From Aedes albopictus (taxonomy: Eukaryota; Arthropoda; Insecta; Diptera; Culicidae): a DNA stretch of 64,000 nucleotides. The stretch covers positions 480,804,252 through 480,868,251 of the forward strand of contig NC_085137.1 in the NCBI RefSeq assembly GCF_035046485.1. The letters are read 5' to 3'. Each line of letters starts with the position of its first letter. Position 1 is the stretch's first letter. The translations under genes were made by a program, and so were the position numbers. The notes under the pieces are model-generated. The model did no database searches. It saw nothing but the letters and a program-made list of their open reading frames with translations, and was not told the origin of the DNA. Of this stretch, positions 45,267 to 56,159 are shown piece by piece.

Positions 45267-45445
45267 TTTTTTTATCTGTATTAACGAGATTTTTAGCCCT
45301 TGGCTAGTTCATCTCGGGACCCACGCTTTACTTCCCTTCCGAAGGAAGAACTCACATTTTGCGAGTTTGTCGGGAGTGGGATTCGATCCCAGGTCCTCGG
45401 CGTGATAGTCAAGTGTTCTAACCATCACACCAGGTCCGCTCCACT
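45267..45445 (-). mobile_element. Feilai-type tRNA-derived SINE, 179 bp
   Basis: On the minus strand: tRNA-like head with A-box region GTGATGGTTAGAACAC and B-box region GGGATCGAATCCCA, then a body containing ACTCGCAAAATGTGAG and CTTCCTTCGGAAGG, ending near GCTAAAAATCTCG. A perfect 13-bp duplication CTACCGGAATAAC flanks it (45254-45266 and 45446-45458). The sequence fits the Aedes Feilai family as I know it. The family name is from recognition only. Confidence 0.9.
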
Positions 45446-45720
45446 CTACCGGAATAACCTTATACTAGCTTAAAATAAATCCTTAGAATCCACATTCCGA
45501 TAATTTACCAAAAACAGTAAAAGTAATGGCCATTGGACCTGCCAAATAATCGAATCGAATGCAAAAATGGAAACATTGATAAACAATAATATCAATGACT
45601 TGGTCTGTTTCAGTAGAGCTCACTATGGTCATTATATATTTTTTTCGGGAAATCCCGGGAATTTAACAAAAATATCCCGAGATTCGTGATGTCCCAGGAA
45701 ATCCCGGGCAAGACCCTCTA

Positions 45721-46394
45721 TATAGAAGATACTAACATGTATTCTCGAATAACATTTTAAATGTTATCCTGATTAAACGTCGCGATCGCCAAGGCAATCT
45801 TTGATCTTTGGTATCAAAAGTAATTATCAACAATTGTTTCCTATTTCTTGTTTTAAAATTGACAATTAACAATTCGACAAAAAAAAATAGTTAGAAGACA
45901 AGATTGACGCAATCCTCCAACGGCTGAGAGATGTCCTGGCAACGTCCTTGTGACAGCTGAGGGATGGGAAAATATTATTTATTGGACACCTAAGAAAGGT
46001 GTTCAGAGACCTCTACGTTCACTCTGGCCTAAGTGTCACGTGAATTTGGGTATAGTTAGTGGAAGGGTTAAGTACAAAGAACAACGTGGACAACGTTTAG
46101 ACACCACAACGCTGTACAATAACAGATTTACCAATTTATACGAATTCCAGTACTCTTGAGACAAATTTGTTGACTTCTATTTGCGTGTCCCGAACATCCA
46201 GCAGCAATATCACCAAAAACTACAAGCGAATCACACAAAAATGAAGACGAATTTATATTTATTTGAAGATTTTCCCATAGTAAATCTTACGTTTGCGCCA
46301 AATTGTATGTACACCAATGTGGCTGAAATTTTGCACAGTTCATGCACGGCTTATTTTGGAAAAATTGTTGAAACTTGGAATTCGTAAGAAGAAA
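45721..46394. other. Non-coding stretch
   Basis: Short frames only (about 69 codons each at 45950 and 46181). No family features. Confidence 0.35.
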
Positions 46395-47405
46395 CGCAAA
46401 AGCCTCCAAGTTGAATTTTTGAGTGATAAAAAGGTGCTTTCACTTTAAGTGTCACAACTTTTTCAATTTTCAACCGCTTTGCAATATGTATTTGTTTTTG
46501 AATCTCCCAAATTATTTTCAAATGAACTCGTAGAACATTCCAATGTCATGCAAAATATGAGTTTTTCAAGATTTCTTCAATTTTCTTCTTCTTTTTTTAA
46601 TAACTTTGAGGCCCGATAACTTCTTGTTAAAATATTCATTTTTATTGGGCTTTTCGCCAAAAACTGCCAAAACATGATTTAAAACTTGATTTTTTCATTA
46701 AAATTGAAGTTTATGATAGTTTTTTTGGCAGTTTTTACTCAAAACCAGATACTAAGCAAGTGTAGAATTAGCTTAATGTTCAAATACACGTTAATAAAAA
46801 CAAAAAAGGAGATACTAAGCATCATATTTAGGGATATAGAACACAGTGGAGGATCGTTCTAAAAAAATGTTTTCCTTGCATTTAAAACATGAAAATATTT
46901 TTAACTCAAAACACTCCAAAAGTTAAAGTTTAAGGCTTCCATATGATTATTTAGAATAATTTCACACGTTAATCCCGAAACTATGTATGAAAACAATCAA
47001 AATTTTGCCAAATATCTCATTTTTCTTGTAAAAACGCGTGAATTTTGATATTTATCGTTGAAACCATTTTTAAAGGTGTAGTTTATTCACTGCAACAGAA
47101 CAACAACAGGCAACAGAAATATTTACAAAAGCACGCTAAAAGATTTGAAATTGGTCAAGCCATTCAAAAGTTATCAGGCCCTACAGTTATTTTTTTGTAA
47201 AAAGAAGAAAAAATAAAATCTTGAAAAACTCACATTTTGCGTGACATTGGAAAAAATAAGTAATACAATTAATACGAAAATTAATTTGAGAGATATTCAT
47301 AAAAGAAGAATAAAAATCCATACAAATTGGAAAAGGTATGGCACTTAAAGTGGAAACACCTTTTTATTACTCAAAAATTCAACTTTGAAGTGTTTGCGCA
47401 AGCTC
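46395..47405. mobile_element. Inverted-repeat element, about 1 kb
   Basis: GTTGAATTTTTGAGTGATAA, AAGGTG and CACTTTAAGTG near 46411-46450 are mirrored near 47343-47388. The pairing extends outward through GCAAA motifs to about 46395 and 47405. The interior is AT-rich, with no transposase frame. Confidence 0.65.
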
Positions 47406-47597
47406 TAAATCTCAATATGTTTGGCTCAAACTTAGAGGTTTCTATTTTAATATATCATTTGAAGAACTAACTAATTCCAGGTTTCAACAACTTTTCAAAT
47501 ATTAGCCGCAGCCTAGTTTACAGGCTACAGAAAAAGTTACTCTCAAATCTCACAAGATGCACACAAATCTAAGCTGGGACAGCACAATAAATAAGTA

Positions 47598-47681
47598 AAT
47601 TCAGTAACAAATTTTGAAAACGACGTATAATCAATGGTGTAGCATTGATTATACGTCGTTTTCAAAATTCGTTACTGAATT
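47598..47681. repeat. Near-perfect 84-bp hairpin
   Basis: Arms of 39 nt: AATTCAGTAAC, then AATTTTGAAAACGACGTATA and ATCAATG, against the complement, separated by a 6-nt loop (GTGTAG). I see only one or two mismatches. It could be a MITE or a structured RNA gene; there is no evidence for transcription. Confidence 0.75.
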
Positions 47682-47902
47682 GTATTACTGGCGAGCTAGT
47701 GCGAAAATCGCATCAGTACCAGTTGCATAATATTCTTGGTAAGGCTGATACAAATTTATTTTTGACTGTAAGTCTCCGCCCCTCTTCAAAATATTTGACC
47801 GGATTTTGAATTTTGAGGGGGCAGATAAAAAATATTTGTCAAAATATCGGGCCTTGCTGAAAATTCTTTAACAAATCCGATGAGTTTTAAATAATTCTCA
47901 TA

Positions 47903-48127
47903 GGGAATCGCGCTACTTGGGCGGTGGCTTCTATATTCGTCTGTTTTCCACTATAACTCAGTCAATCTTGAACCAATTGACACAATTCTTGGAATGCGGT
48001 GAGATAGGTATAGTATCTACCCGTGTACAAAATTTCAAGTCAATCGGTTCAAAATTGACCGAGTTACAGTGGAAAACAGACGAAAATAACAGACGAAGAA
48101 AACCACCGCCCAAGTAGCGCGATACCC
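47903..48127. mobile_element. TA-flanked foldback MITE, 225 bp, copy 2
   Basis: The ends GGGAATCGCGCTACTTGGGC and GGGTATCGCGCTACTTGGGC (right end inverted) abut TA at 47901-47902 and 48128-48129. The core matches 24768-24990 (CTCAGTCAA, CCAATTGACACA, GGTGAGAT). Confidence 0.85.
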
Positions 48128-48129
48128 TA

Positions 48130-48769
48130 TTAAATGCTTTATTATTTTCATCCCTCGCCTCGACCAGCCAAAGAATGGTGAGACAAAAACTGAAATAAAT
48201 ATTTGTAACGACCCAACGTCAAGAATATTATATGGCTTTAACCACTTTAACTGATGAGATTTTCGCACTTCGGCCAGCGCTAGCGCTGGAAATACAATTT
48301 GAACATTTTTGTGCTCTTCAACTTTAGCTCGAAAATGAATGCATTTTATTATCGTGTCGGACTAGGACTATACCACCTACGAATTAGTGCGACTCGCTTT
48401 ATGTGAATGCGTAGATCAAAAATGTTGGTCAAGTTATGGTTTTTACAAGGATTTTTATGAACATTATTAACTGAAAAGGCATCCAATGTGCTTGATTTTG
48501 AGAAGCTGGAACGTTTTACCGTTTTCTCCCATCCCCTTACGCCTATGACTATGCAACCGTGTGACCATTCACCTTAATACATGTTGAACACGGCGTCTCC
48601 AACAACTGAGTAAATTCAAACGAATTATTATCAGTAACTGAAGAACTGTTCTTGGTTGAATTTCTTTAGAAGAAACGGGTTTCTTCCAATAAGCTCTGAT
48701 TGGTTGATTTCTTTTGGAATGCTTTGTTCTCAACACTTTTTAGACACTTTTGCAACAATGTAGGGTATA
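48130..48769. other. Non-coding stretch
   Basis: Nothing recognised. Confidence 0.3.
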
Positions 48770-48990
48770 GGTTCCCTTATTAAGCATGTGGTTCACATTT
48801 TCATCCTACGAAAAACAAAGGTTTGAAGCGCTATTTGTTTTGTTTCATATTTTTGTATTTTTTTGTTAGAAGTGGGCACGCATGAAAACAAAAAAAAACG
48901 GAATCAATCGGCGCCGTAATCGTTTGTTTTCGAATAGGATGAATATGGGAGCGTGAGATAAGTGATGGCACACATACTTAACATGCATGT
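48770..48990. repeat. Dispersed repeat, relative of 19290-19510
   Basis: Same ordered words as the 19-kb copy, including CATTTTCATCCTA, GCTATTTGTTTT and CGCATGAAAA. Strongly diverged. Confidence 0.45.
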
Positions 48991-50559
48991 AAATTGAGGA
49001 TGTATAGAACTTTATTATCTTTGAAAAAAAATGTTGCATATTGAATGCTTCAAAAGTGTTCGGAATAAAGTTTTTGCGTGAAATCAATAAATAAAAATTT
49101 ATTGAAAAAAAACCTTTTATTTTCAGGCATCACAAGATAACTTTTTTCTTTATAAATAATTTCTCTGAAATCCTACAAAAAAAATATGGCTTCTTCGGCT
49201 TGTTCGGAATTTGGTGCTTTTCAACTTTGTACAGAACATTTCATTGCTCTATATGGAAAAACTGAAAAGACGATATTGTGATCTTGTAAATCCTTTGGTC
49301 CACCCTAATTTTAAAACATCAAAAAAAAATCTTAAAATATGAAAAAAAAAATCCCCGAAGACAGCATAACTAAAACTCTGTGCATATTGTTTCTTATTTT
49401 TTCTATTTTTTGCAGAAGTATTATTTCTGTATGCTTAAAAAATGAACGAAATCAAACTGTGCCGTAATCACTGTGAATAGGGTGGATTTGGCGGAGTACT
49501 TATGGCCCTGTAAACCTTATGTATGAAAATGAAAAATAATTCACTGTACATTAATTAACAACACCCTTTCACAGGTACAGGATGGCATAACCAAAATTTG
49601 AATATAATTTCTAATATCAATTTTACGATGGTTGAAAATTTAGTTGGATTCTGCTTGAAATATTCGAACTTTTCGAAAATAGATGAATTACGACGAGCCA
49701 TTCATCGATGAGTAGAAAGCTATTTTTAGGATTTTCAGTTGATCAACCCAAATAAGCGTTAGGCCTAGCCTTAGTGTGAATGTAGCACGAGCGGTCAAAT
49801 GTTATCACATTGAAAATGCCATTTTTATGTGATTTTGCAAATCTGACACGATCTTAGCCAAGTTCGATTTAAACTCGCCCACAACCACAACAGACAGGCT
49901 TGCAGAACACCGGGTGGCTTATCACAACCCATCCTTTCGACGTAATCATCTCGCAATCATATATTAATAAAATATGTTTTCCATGCGATTTATGCAAAAC
50001 AGAAGACGCAGTCGGTTCAAATTCAAACGATCGGCCCATCTCCATCGCGAAAGCGGCAGACACCACGTCGACCGACCCAGGGACAACGTGACACATGCTA
50101 ATGGTGGCGCTTACAGACGAGACTTATGGTGTCATATGGTGTCTACGATTCATCGTGTAACAACTCAGGTTAACACGATCAACCTTTACACGGTGCCACT
50201 ACTAGTGCCGCCTCCGCCTAGAAGAGGCAATAAATGCCAGAATCACTTTATAATAAAGCCCAATTCGATGTGTTGATTCGATAATTATGTAATCATCGTT
50301 GCGATTATACACAGCACAATCTGACAGACATTCTCTATCGATTGGTTATGCACATGCACGGATGGCTATTAACAGCCTTTTTGACGCCCACGCCCAAAAT
50401 TCTGTCCTTCGAGGCGATCGCGTCATTACGTGCTGACTGGGATGAACCGTGTGCATTCTGGCTACTTGCCTCACTAACTCAGACTGACTCCTACTAGTCC
50501 TACTTGACCTAATCAGGATAACACGATGGGCCTTCAGTGGTTGTTCAAAGCTGGGTAAC
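48991..50559. other. Non-coding stretch
   Basis: AT-rich up to about 49700. A more balanced unique island lies at 49860-50500, without family-level coding similarity. Confidence 0.35.
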
Positions 50560-51340
50560 GTGTACCCAAAGGAAGAAAAAATTCTAGATGAAGCTTTCGG
50601 AGAAATCTTGAATAAACATCTGGAAGAATCTTAGAAGGAGATATTTGTGGATTGTCAGAAAGAACTCCTGGTTTAATTTCTGAAGAAATAATTGAAAGAA
50701 TCCCGTAAGGAATTTCTGAAGGAATCCCGAAAACAACTTTTGGGGAATCACAGAAGATTATCTGGATATAACTCCTGGTGAAATCTAAGAAAGAAAATTC
50801 TGGAGGAATTCTAGAAGCAACTATGGGAGGAACCCGTAAAGGGATTCCTCGTATAATTCTAAGATATCCTGGAGGAATCCTGGATGGAGTGAATGGAAGG
50901 ATGCCGGAAAAAGTTACCGAAGTAGTCCCGGGAAAAAAAGAATGTCGGAGGGGTTACCTGAGATCTTGTAATGAATATCTGAGTGAATTCCTGAAGGAAA
51001 CCAAGAAGGAACTCCTGGAGGAACTCCTGGAGGAATCTCGAAAGGAACTTCTTTAGGAAACACAGAAAGAAGTTCTGATGGAATCTCAAAAGAAATTCCG
51101 GTAGAAGATTAAATCCCTGTAGAGATGTCTAAAGAAACTGCTGGTGGGAAAGAGGAGAAGAAAACCTTGAAAGAACTCCATGGATAAACTTTTAGAAAAA
51201 CCTTCGAAAAAAAAACTAGAAAGGAAGACATACTCAAAAATGGGAATCCCAAAAGAAACTTCTCGAGGAATTCCAAAATGAACTGCTGTAAGAAGAAACT
51301 CCTGCAGGGTCCTTCGAATGTCGTGGTGAATTTTATTCAA
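50560..51340. repeat. 12-bp-type repeat, purine-rich orientation
   Basis: GGAAGAATC, GAAGGAATTCC and CTCCTGGAGGAA words; degenerate. A 17-G run follows at 51366-51382. Frames are artefacts. Confidence 0.55.
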
Positions 51341-51599
51341 ATGAAACCAATTTGATATTTGTTGAGGGGGGGGGGGGGGGGGTTGTTTAACAAGCTAGGT
51401 CATGGGGATATCTGAACTTGTGACGAAATGCTACGAGGGGGGAGAGGGTATTAAAAATCTCTTAAAAAGCTACGTCATTTATGGACGTCCCCTAACTGTC
51501 AATGGCGCCAGTGCCCGCCATGTGCAATTCCATAAAATAATTGTGACAGCCAGGTGGTAGGAGCACTCCAAAGAGTTGTTAAACCGTAACAATAAAGGA

Positions 51600-51851
51600 T
51601 TACTAGGAGTAGATGACTATCGAGGAGTGGAATCATCATCACTCAATGATGTCAAGAATGCCCCTAAGGAGCTACAAAACAGCAAGGCTGCCCGGGAGGA
51701 TGGATTCCGGTAAAACTTCTTAAGCACGAAAGCGAACAGCTACATCTACCAATCCACCAGATTCTAATAAAGATATGGGAGGATCAAGAATTACTCACCA
51801 GCTAGTTTAATGGTCCCATATGTCCAGTCTTAAAAAAAGGGCACAGACTAG
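51600..51851 (+). pseudogene. Relic of a LINE reverse transcriptase
   Basis: Across frames one can read Leu-Asn-Asp-Val-Lys, Leu-Gln-Asn-Ser-Lys-Ala-Ala, then Ile-Trp/Tyr-Gly-Arg and Pro-Val-Leu-Lys-Lys-Gly-His, the order of finger-domain blocks in LINE polymerases. Heavily mutated. The Bel-Pao element landed at its right edge. Confidence 0.55.
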
Positions 51852-51856
51852 ACTAG

Positions 51857-52287
51857 TGTTGCGATACTATTTCGAGGAGTATTCCTATGTCAAAGTAGGA
51901 GCGAAGGCTTTGACAGATTGCGACATTGTAGGGATTGATATGGAAATGGAATGAAACGAAAATTGTACAAGCATAGGTGACTTAGTTTAGATCTTTAAAG
52001 AAGTTAATTAGGTAGTAAGTGAAATAGCCCATGAATTACATATTTCACCAAACAACCAACAGATAACGGAAGATCCGGCGAAGCCGATGCCAATTGATGC
52101 TTGCCTAGAGAGTGTCGGAAGAGATACAGGTCGTACTGAAAAATTGTGAGATTGTGTATAACTAAATAAGTGATGAATCGAAAATAATAAACCCTATTTT
52201 TAGCTTTAGCTTATCCATCAAACGACGATTTTGAATCTGCTCAAAGAAGTTCAGCTTCTCCGACCCTCAACCCCAACCTACGCAACA
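51857..52287 (+). repeat. Bel-Pao 5' LTR
   Basis: Starts TGTTGCGA, ends GCAACA. Carries AATAAA at 52186-52191. It differs from the 3' LTR near AGATCTTTAAAGAAG, near CTTCTCCGACC and near CCTACGCAACA. Confidence 0.92.
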
Positions 52288-52334
52288 CTAAAGAATTTTT
52301 ACTGCATAGAAATTGCTGTACAATATCTAGTGAG

Positions 52335-53679
52335 ATGGAAGTCCAGTGCGAAAAATGCAAGTCACCAGTTCTCCTATCAATCTGCCTAACGTGTGCTAAA
52401 TGTGAGAATCATTACCACGCTGAGTGTGTGCCGGCTGACAATTCGACACCTCGCCAGAGTTGGGAGTGCAATGATTGTTTGTCATCAGCATCAGGTTCGC
52501 CAATCATTCATAAACTACAAAGACTACAAGAAGAAATTAATCAGGAGAGGAATGCCATCGAAAAACGTTTCGATATTATGCAGCGGCATCTCAACACACT
52601 GAAGGCACAAATCGAGAATACACCACGACATGTCCGTCCGAGCCAATCTGCACCATCTGCACAAGTATGCGAGGAAGAGAAATCAGCTGATAGCGAGAGC
52701 AATAACAGTAGCAGTAATATCATGGAATCGGGAATGCAGAAAATGTTCGCTCGCCAAGTTATTCCCTCGGATTTGCCAATATGTATTCACCGGGAAACCT
52801 GAAGATTGGCCCATCTTCATCAGCTGTTATAGAAACTCTACAAAGGCATGCGGATTCACGGATGTTGAAAATCTTATACGATTACAGAGATGTCTCCGTG
52901 GGCCCGCCCGTCAGGCTGTTTGTAGTAAACTGTTGCTTCCAGACTGTGTACCTCAAGTAATCAATACTCTGGAGTTGCTCTAAGGAAGGCCAGAGCTTTT
53001 GATTTCCTCTCTCATCTCCCAAATTCATAAAACACCAGCACCGGGAAATGACGATCTCAACTCTTTGGTTGTGTACGGATTAGCCGTCCAAAATTTATCC
53101 GACCACATGATCGCTGCTGGTTTACATTCACATTTGAATAATCCATGCCTACTTCAAGAGTTGGTGAACAAACTACCAACACATTTGAAGCTGCAATGGG
53201 CTGGTCATAAACGAGACCACAACGATGTGACTATTGCAACGTTCAGCGATTTTATGTCTGAGTTGGTTTCAGCCGCAAGCCAAGTCACTACCACGATCAC
53301 TTTAGATCAAAACAATCACCGAGATGAGCAGAGTGACGACAGCAGTGATGAGGTCGAATCCAATCGATCGTCGCCTAACATTAGTCGTAGGGAAAAACGT
53401 AAACGGTGCTATATATGCGGAGAATGCAACCATCGCGTGCCGAACTGTGCGAGAATCTCATCAATGCAGGTGCAGGAACGTTGGGAACTCATCAATGAAC
53501 TTAAGATGTGTCCTTGTTGTTTGAACCGTCATTTGCCGTGGCCATGTAAAACAGTTAAAAACTGTGGCATAAACGGATGCCAAATGAAGCATCATCCGAT
53601 GCTCCATTTCGTTAATGATACTCCAACAACAAGTGGATGCACAGTTGATGTGGGTGCTAATGCACGTACCTTGCTGAAA
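52335..53679 (+). pseudogene. gag: Bel-Pao gag, frameshifted and with one stop
   Basis: The N-terminal part (52335-52802) has a PHD/zinc-finger-like Cys-x2-Cys ... Cys-x2-Cys ... His-x2-Cys ... Cys-x2-Cys module in residues 6-49, then a Glu/Arg-rich coiled-coil-like stretch and a Ser-rich linker. A frameshift near 52770-52800 moves the capsid-like region into another frame. A single TAA at 52981-52983 interrupts that frame, which then continues to 53679 with zinc-knuckle cysteines (Cys-x2-Cys-x4-His-x4-Cys near 53409-53450) and a second Cys/His cluster. This layout is standard for Bel-Pao gag. The copy cannot make an intact product. Confidence 0.85.
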
Positions 53680-53681
53680 TA

Positions 53682-54168
53682 GGGTGCGGGCACCGGTTTT
53701 GGCCAGTCTAAGGGAAATAATTTTTATAAAATTAACCAATAATCCTATGAAAACAACCAATGCGTCAAAAGAAAGGTTTCAATCTATATTTTGAAGGAAA
53801 AATGCGGAAATCATGCCAATACTTGATTTTTGTATTAAAAGTGTCACTGGCCAAAATAGAAGCTCTGCCGCAGTTTTGGCCATATTCTTAAGTTTGGTTT
53901 CTATTTTGGCCAATCACGTGTATTTCTTATGGGAGTGGCCAAATTAGAAGCACCCTGGCCAAAATAGATATATGGGAGCAGGTTTTTTAAGGAAATATAT
54001 TTTTTTCTTCCAGTTTTTAATCAAAATGTGTGGTTTTCACAGCTGTAATCATCATATTGTATTAGGATCTACTAGTAAAAAATAAATTTACGCCGATTTA
54101 GATCGCAACAGGCTCAATACCGCACTATGGCCAAAACTCCGGACTGGCCAAAACTGAAGCTTCTACCC
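53682..54168. mobile_element. TA-flanked MITE inside the Bel-Pao element, 487 bp
   Basis: The ends GGGTGCGGGCACCGGTTTTG and GGGTAGAAGCTTCAGTTTTG (right end inverted) both continue GCCAGTC. TA lies at 53680-53681 and 54169-54170. The insert plus duplicated TA is 489 bp, a multiple of three. The gag frame on its left and the protease frame on its right are in the same register. Confidence 0.85.
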
Positions 54169-54170
54169 TA

Positions 54171-54648
54171 TATCCCAGTCACACTGCACGGTAAGGCAAA
54201 GAGTATCAAAACGATCGCCTTCATCGACGAAGGATCTTCAAGTACCCTGATGGAAACTAAACTCGCGGAAGAGCTTGGGATCGATGGAAACGTCGATAAA
54301 CTAAGTCTCAAATGGATTGATGGTACGGTGAAGACTATTATGAGCAGAACCACAAAAGTAGGAATTTCCGAACAAGGTAGTGCGAGTCAGTTCACTTTGA
54401 GAGATGTACACACAATTAGTCATATTGATCTGCCTATGCAAATGGTCGATGCTTCGTTTAGGAGTGTTCGTCATCTGAGAGATATACCTCACCAAACCTA
54501 TGAAAGGTCAAGGCCCAGGTTGTTGATAGGATTGTCCAACGCACACTTAGTAGCTCCATCGGATGTTCGCGTAGGAATGTACAATGAACCCATCGCCTTT
54601 AAGTGCCCTCTAGGGTGGTGCATTTATGGAAAGACAGGAATGAAATGA
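54171..54648 (+). pseudogene. Bel-Pao aspartic protease region, 3'-truncated polyprotein
   Basis: Contains Phe-Ile-Asp-Glu-Gly-Ser-Ser-Ser-Thr-Leu (about 54220-54249), the Bel-Pao version of the aspartic-protease active-site motif, and a later Leu-Leu-Ile-Gly segment (flap/C-terminal part). The frame ends at 54648, before any polymerase block. The open frame starting at 54127 has about 14 codons of MITE sequence at its front. Confidence 0.8.
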
Positions 54649-54689
54649 TCGCTTAGATTTGTAAAACATTCATGAAATGATTGTGTTAC

Positions 54690-54708
54690 GGGGGGGGGGG
54701 GGGGGGGG
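54690..54708 (+). repeat. 19-G run just before the 3' LTR
   Basis: Uninterrupted G tract ending 5 nt before the 3' LTR, in the position of the polypurine tract. Length should be checked, as such runs are error-prone in assemblies. Confidence 0.6.
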
Positions 54709-54713
54709 TAGAA

Positions 54714-55144
54714 TGTTGCGATACTATTTCGAGGAGTATTCCTATGTCAAAGTAGGAGCGAAGGCTTTGACAGATTGCGACATTGTAGGGATTGATATGG
54801 AAATGGAATGAAACGAAAATTGTACAAGCATAGGTGACTTAGTTTAGATCTTTGAAGAAGTTAATTAGGTAGTAAGTGAAATAGCCCATGAATTACATAT
54901 TTCACCAAACAACCAACAGATAACGGAAGATCCGGCGAAGCCGATGCCAATTGATGCTTGCCTAGAGAGTGTCGGAAGAGATACAGGTCGTACTGAAAAA
55001 TTGTGAGATTGTGTATAACTAAATAAGTGATGAATCGAAAATAATAAACCCTATTTTTAGCTTTAGCTTATCCATCAAACGACGATTTTGAATCTGCTCA
55101 AAGAAGTTCAGCTTCTCTGACCCTCAACCCCAACCTTCGCAACA
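54714..55144 (+). repeat. Bel-Pao 3' LTR
   Basis: 431 bp, three differences from the 5' LTR by eye, followed by ACTAG. Confidence 0.92.
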
Positions 55145-55413
55145 ACTAGTGTAGCATGCGTTTGTGAACCACTGTTAAACCGAAATCATAATAGATAACC
55201 AAAGTCTAAAGGTCATCCGCCTTGGTTCGATCAATGTTCTCAAAATGCATAGCAAAGCAATTACAACCATATGTGACAACAAAAACAAACCCATCGCTAT
55301 TCTCCTTTCTTCCGTACCTCTCCAACTGCGGTCCGTACCCAAGCGCATTCGAAACGAAAGGTTTCAAATTTAACAATCGGGTAGGTCCAACGAAAAAAGA
55401 TACAAACCTCACA

Positions 55414-55449
55414 TGGCGACCGTGACAGGACTCGAACCTGCAATCTTCG
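55414..55449 (-). tRNA. 3' part of a tRNA-Arg with CCA (tRNA-derived or primer-binding-site relic)
   Basis: On the minus strand the T arm GCAGG-TTCGAGT-CCTGT, acceptor 3' strand CACGGTC, discriminator G and CCA are all present and match the 3' part of insect tRNA-Arg. The 5' half is absent. Encoded CCA means it derives from mature tRNA, or is the + strand primer-binding site (TGGCGACCGTGACAGG) of an LTR element. The preceding bases ACCTCACA end in CA as an LTR would. Not a functional tRNA gene. Confidence 0.65.
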
Positions 55450-55794
55450 AACACAGTGTGCTAATTACAGAAGAATTACTCTTTTAAATTCTACTTACAA
55501 AATACTGTCACGTGTCCTATTCAAGAGACTGCGATCTCTTGAGGAGTTCTTCGTCAGCGAATACCAGGCTATTTTTCGTGTTGGCTGATCAACCACGGAT
55601 CGAGTGTTCAATCTTCGGATGATCAAACAGGTAATCCGAACTATTTTTAGCATTACACAAACTTCATTACGTTTAATCTGTAATAGAGCATAAAGCTGGA
55701 ATGCTTCATCACAGAGTGGCTTCATTTTATAATTATAAGTTAAACAGTATCCGACAATAAAAATGTAACAAAGCTGTTTTTCCATACAAACTAG

Positions 55795-56157
55795 TCAACT
55801 TTAGATTGCCATATCTCAGTTATTTCAAAACTGATTGTTTTCATTTTTCTGTGACGAACTACAAAACATTTCAATTTTTAAAAAGTATAGCAAAAAAATG
55901 CTATATGAGTAAAGTGACAAAAGAAGAAAATGAGATTTGTTCCGGCCTAACGATATGATGAAATCATTTTTTGCTGTAATTTGTTTTTGTCTGTGCATGT
56001 TTATTGCCAAAACTCATCCTATCTGTAACTTTTGTATCAATAGTTATCCCCGATCTTTCTCAATAGCTTTTAAAAATTGAAATGTTTTGTAGTTCTTCAC
56101 AGAAAAATAAAAATAATCGGTTGAGAAATAACTGAGATATGGCAATCTACAGTTGAC
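55795..56157. mobile_element. TA-flanked MITE, 363 bp
   Basis: GTCAACTTTAGATTGCCATA and TCTCAGTTATTTC at the left face complements at 56123-56157. TA lies at 55793-55794 and 56158-56159. The right TA is also the left TA of the next MITE. Confidence 0.8.
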
Positions 56158-56159
56158 TA

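Larger units (their letters stand above)
44060..45720. repeat. Possible large decayed element with ATCCCGGG-rich ends
   Basis: GGGATTCGGGATTTTTATTA and AATCCCGGG near 44080-44115 face inverted counterparts near 45650-45710. Inside lie a MITE and a SINE. The 137-codon minus-strand frame at its left side has no family features. Borders not established. Confidence 0.35.
51857..55144 (+). mobile_element. Bel-Pao LTR retrotransposon, internally deleted
   Basis: Two 431-bp LTRs begin TGTTGCGATA and end CGCAACA. They are flanked by the 5-bp duplication ACTAG (51852-51856 and 55145-55149). Between them lie a gag gene with two lesions, a MITE and a protease region. Reverse transcriptase, RNase H and integrase are missing, only 65 bp separating the protease frame from the 3' LTR. 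The two LTRs differ at three positions by my reading, so the insertion is young even though the copy is defective. Confidence 0.92.
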
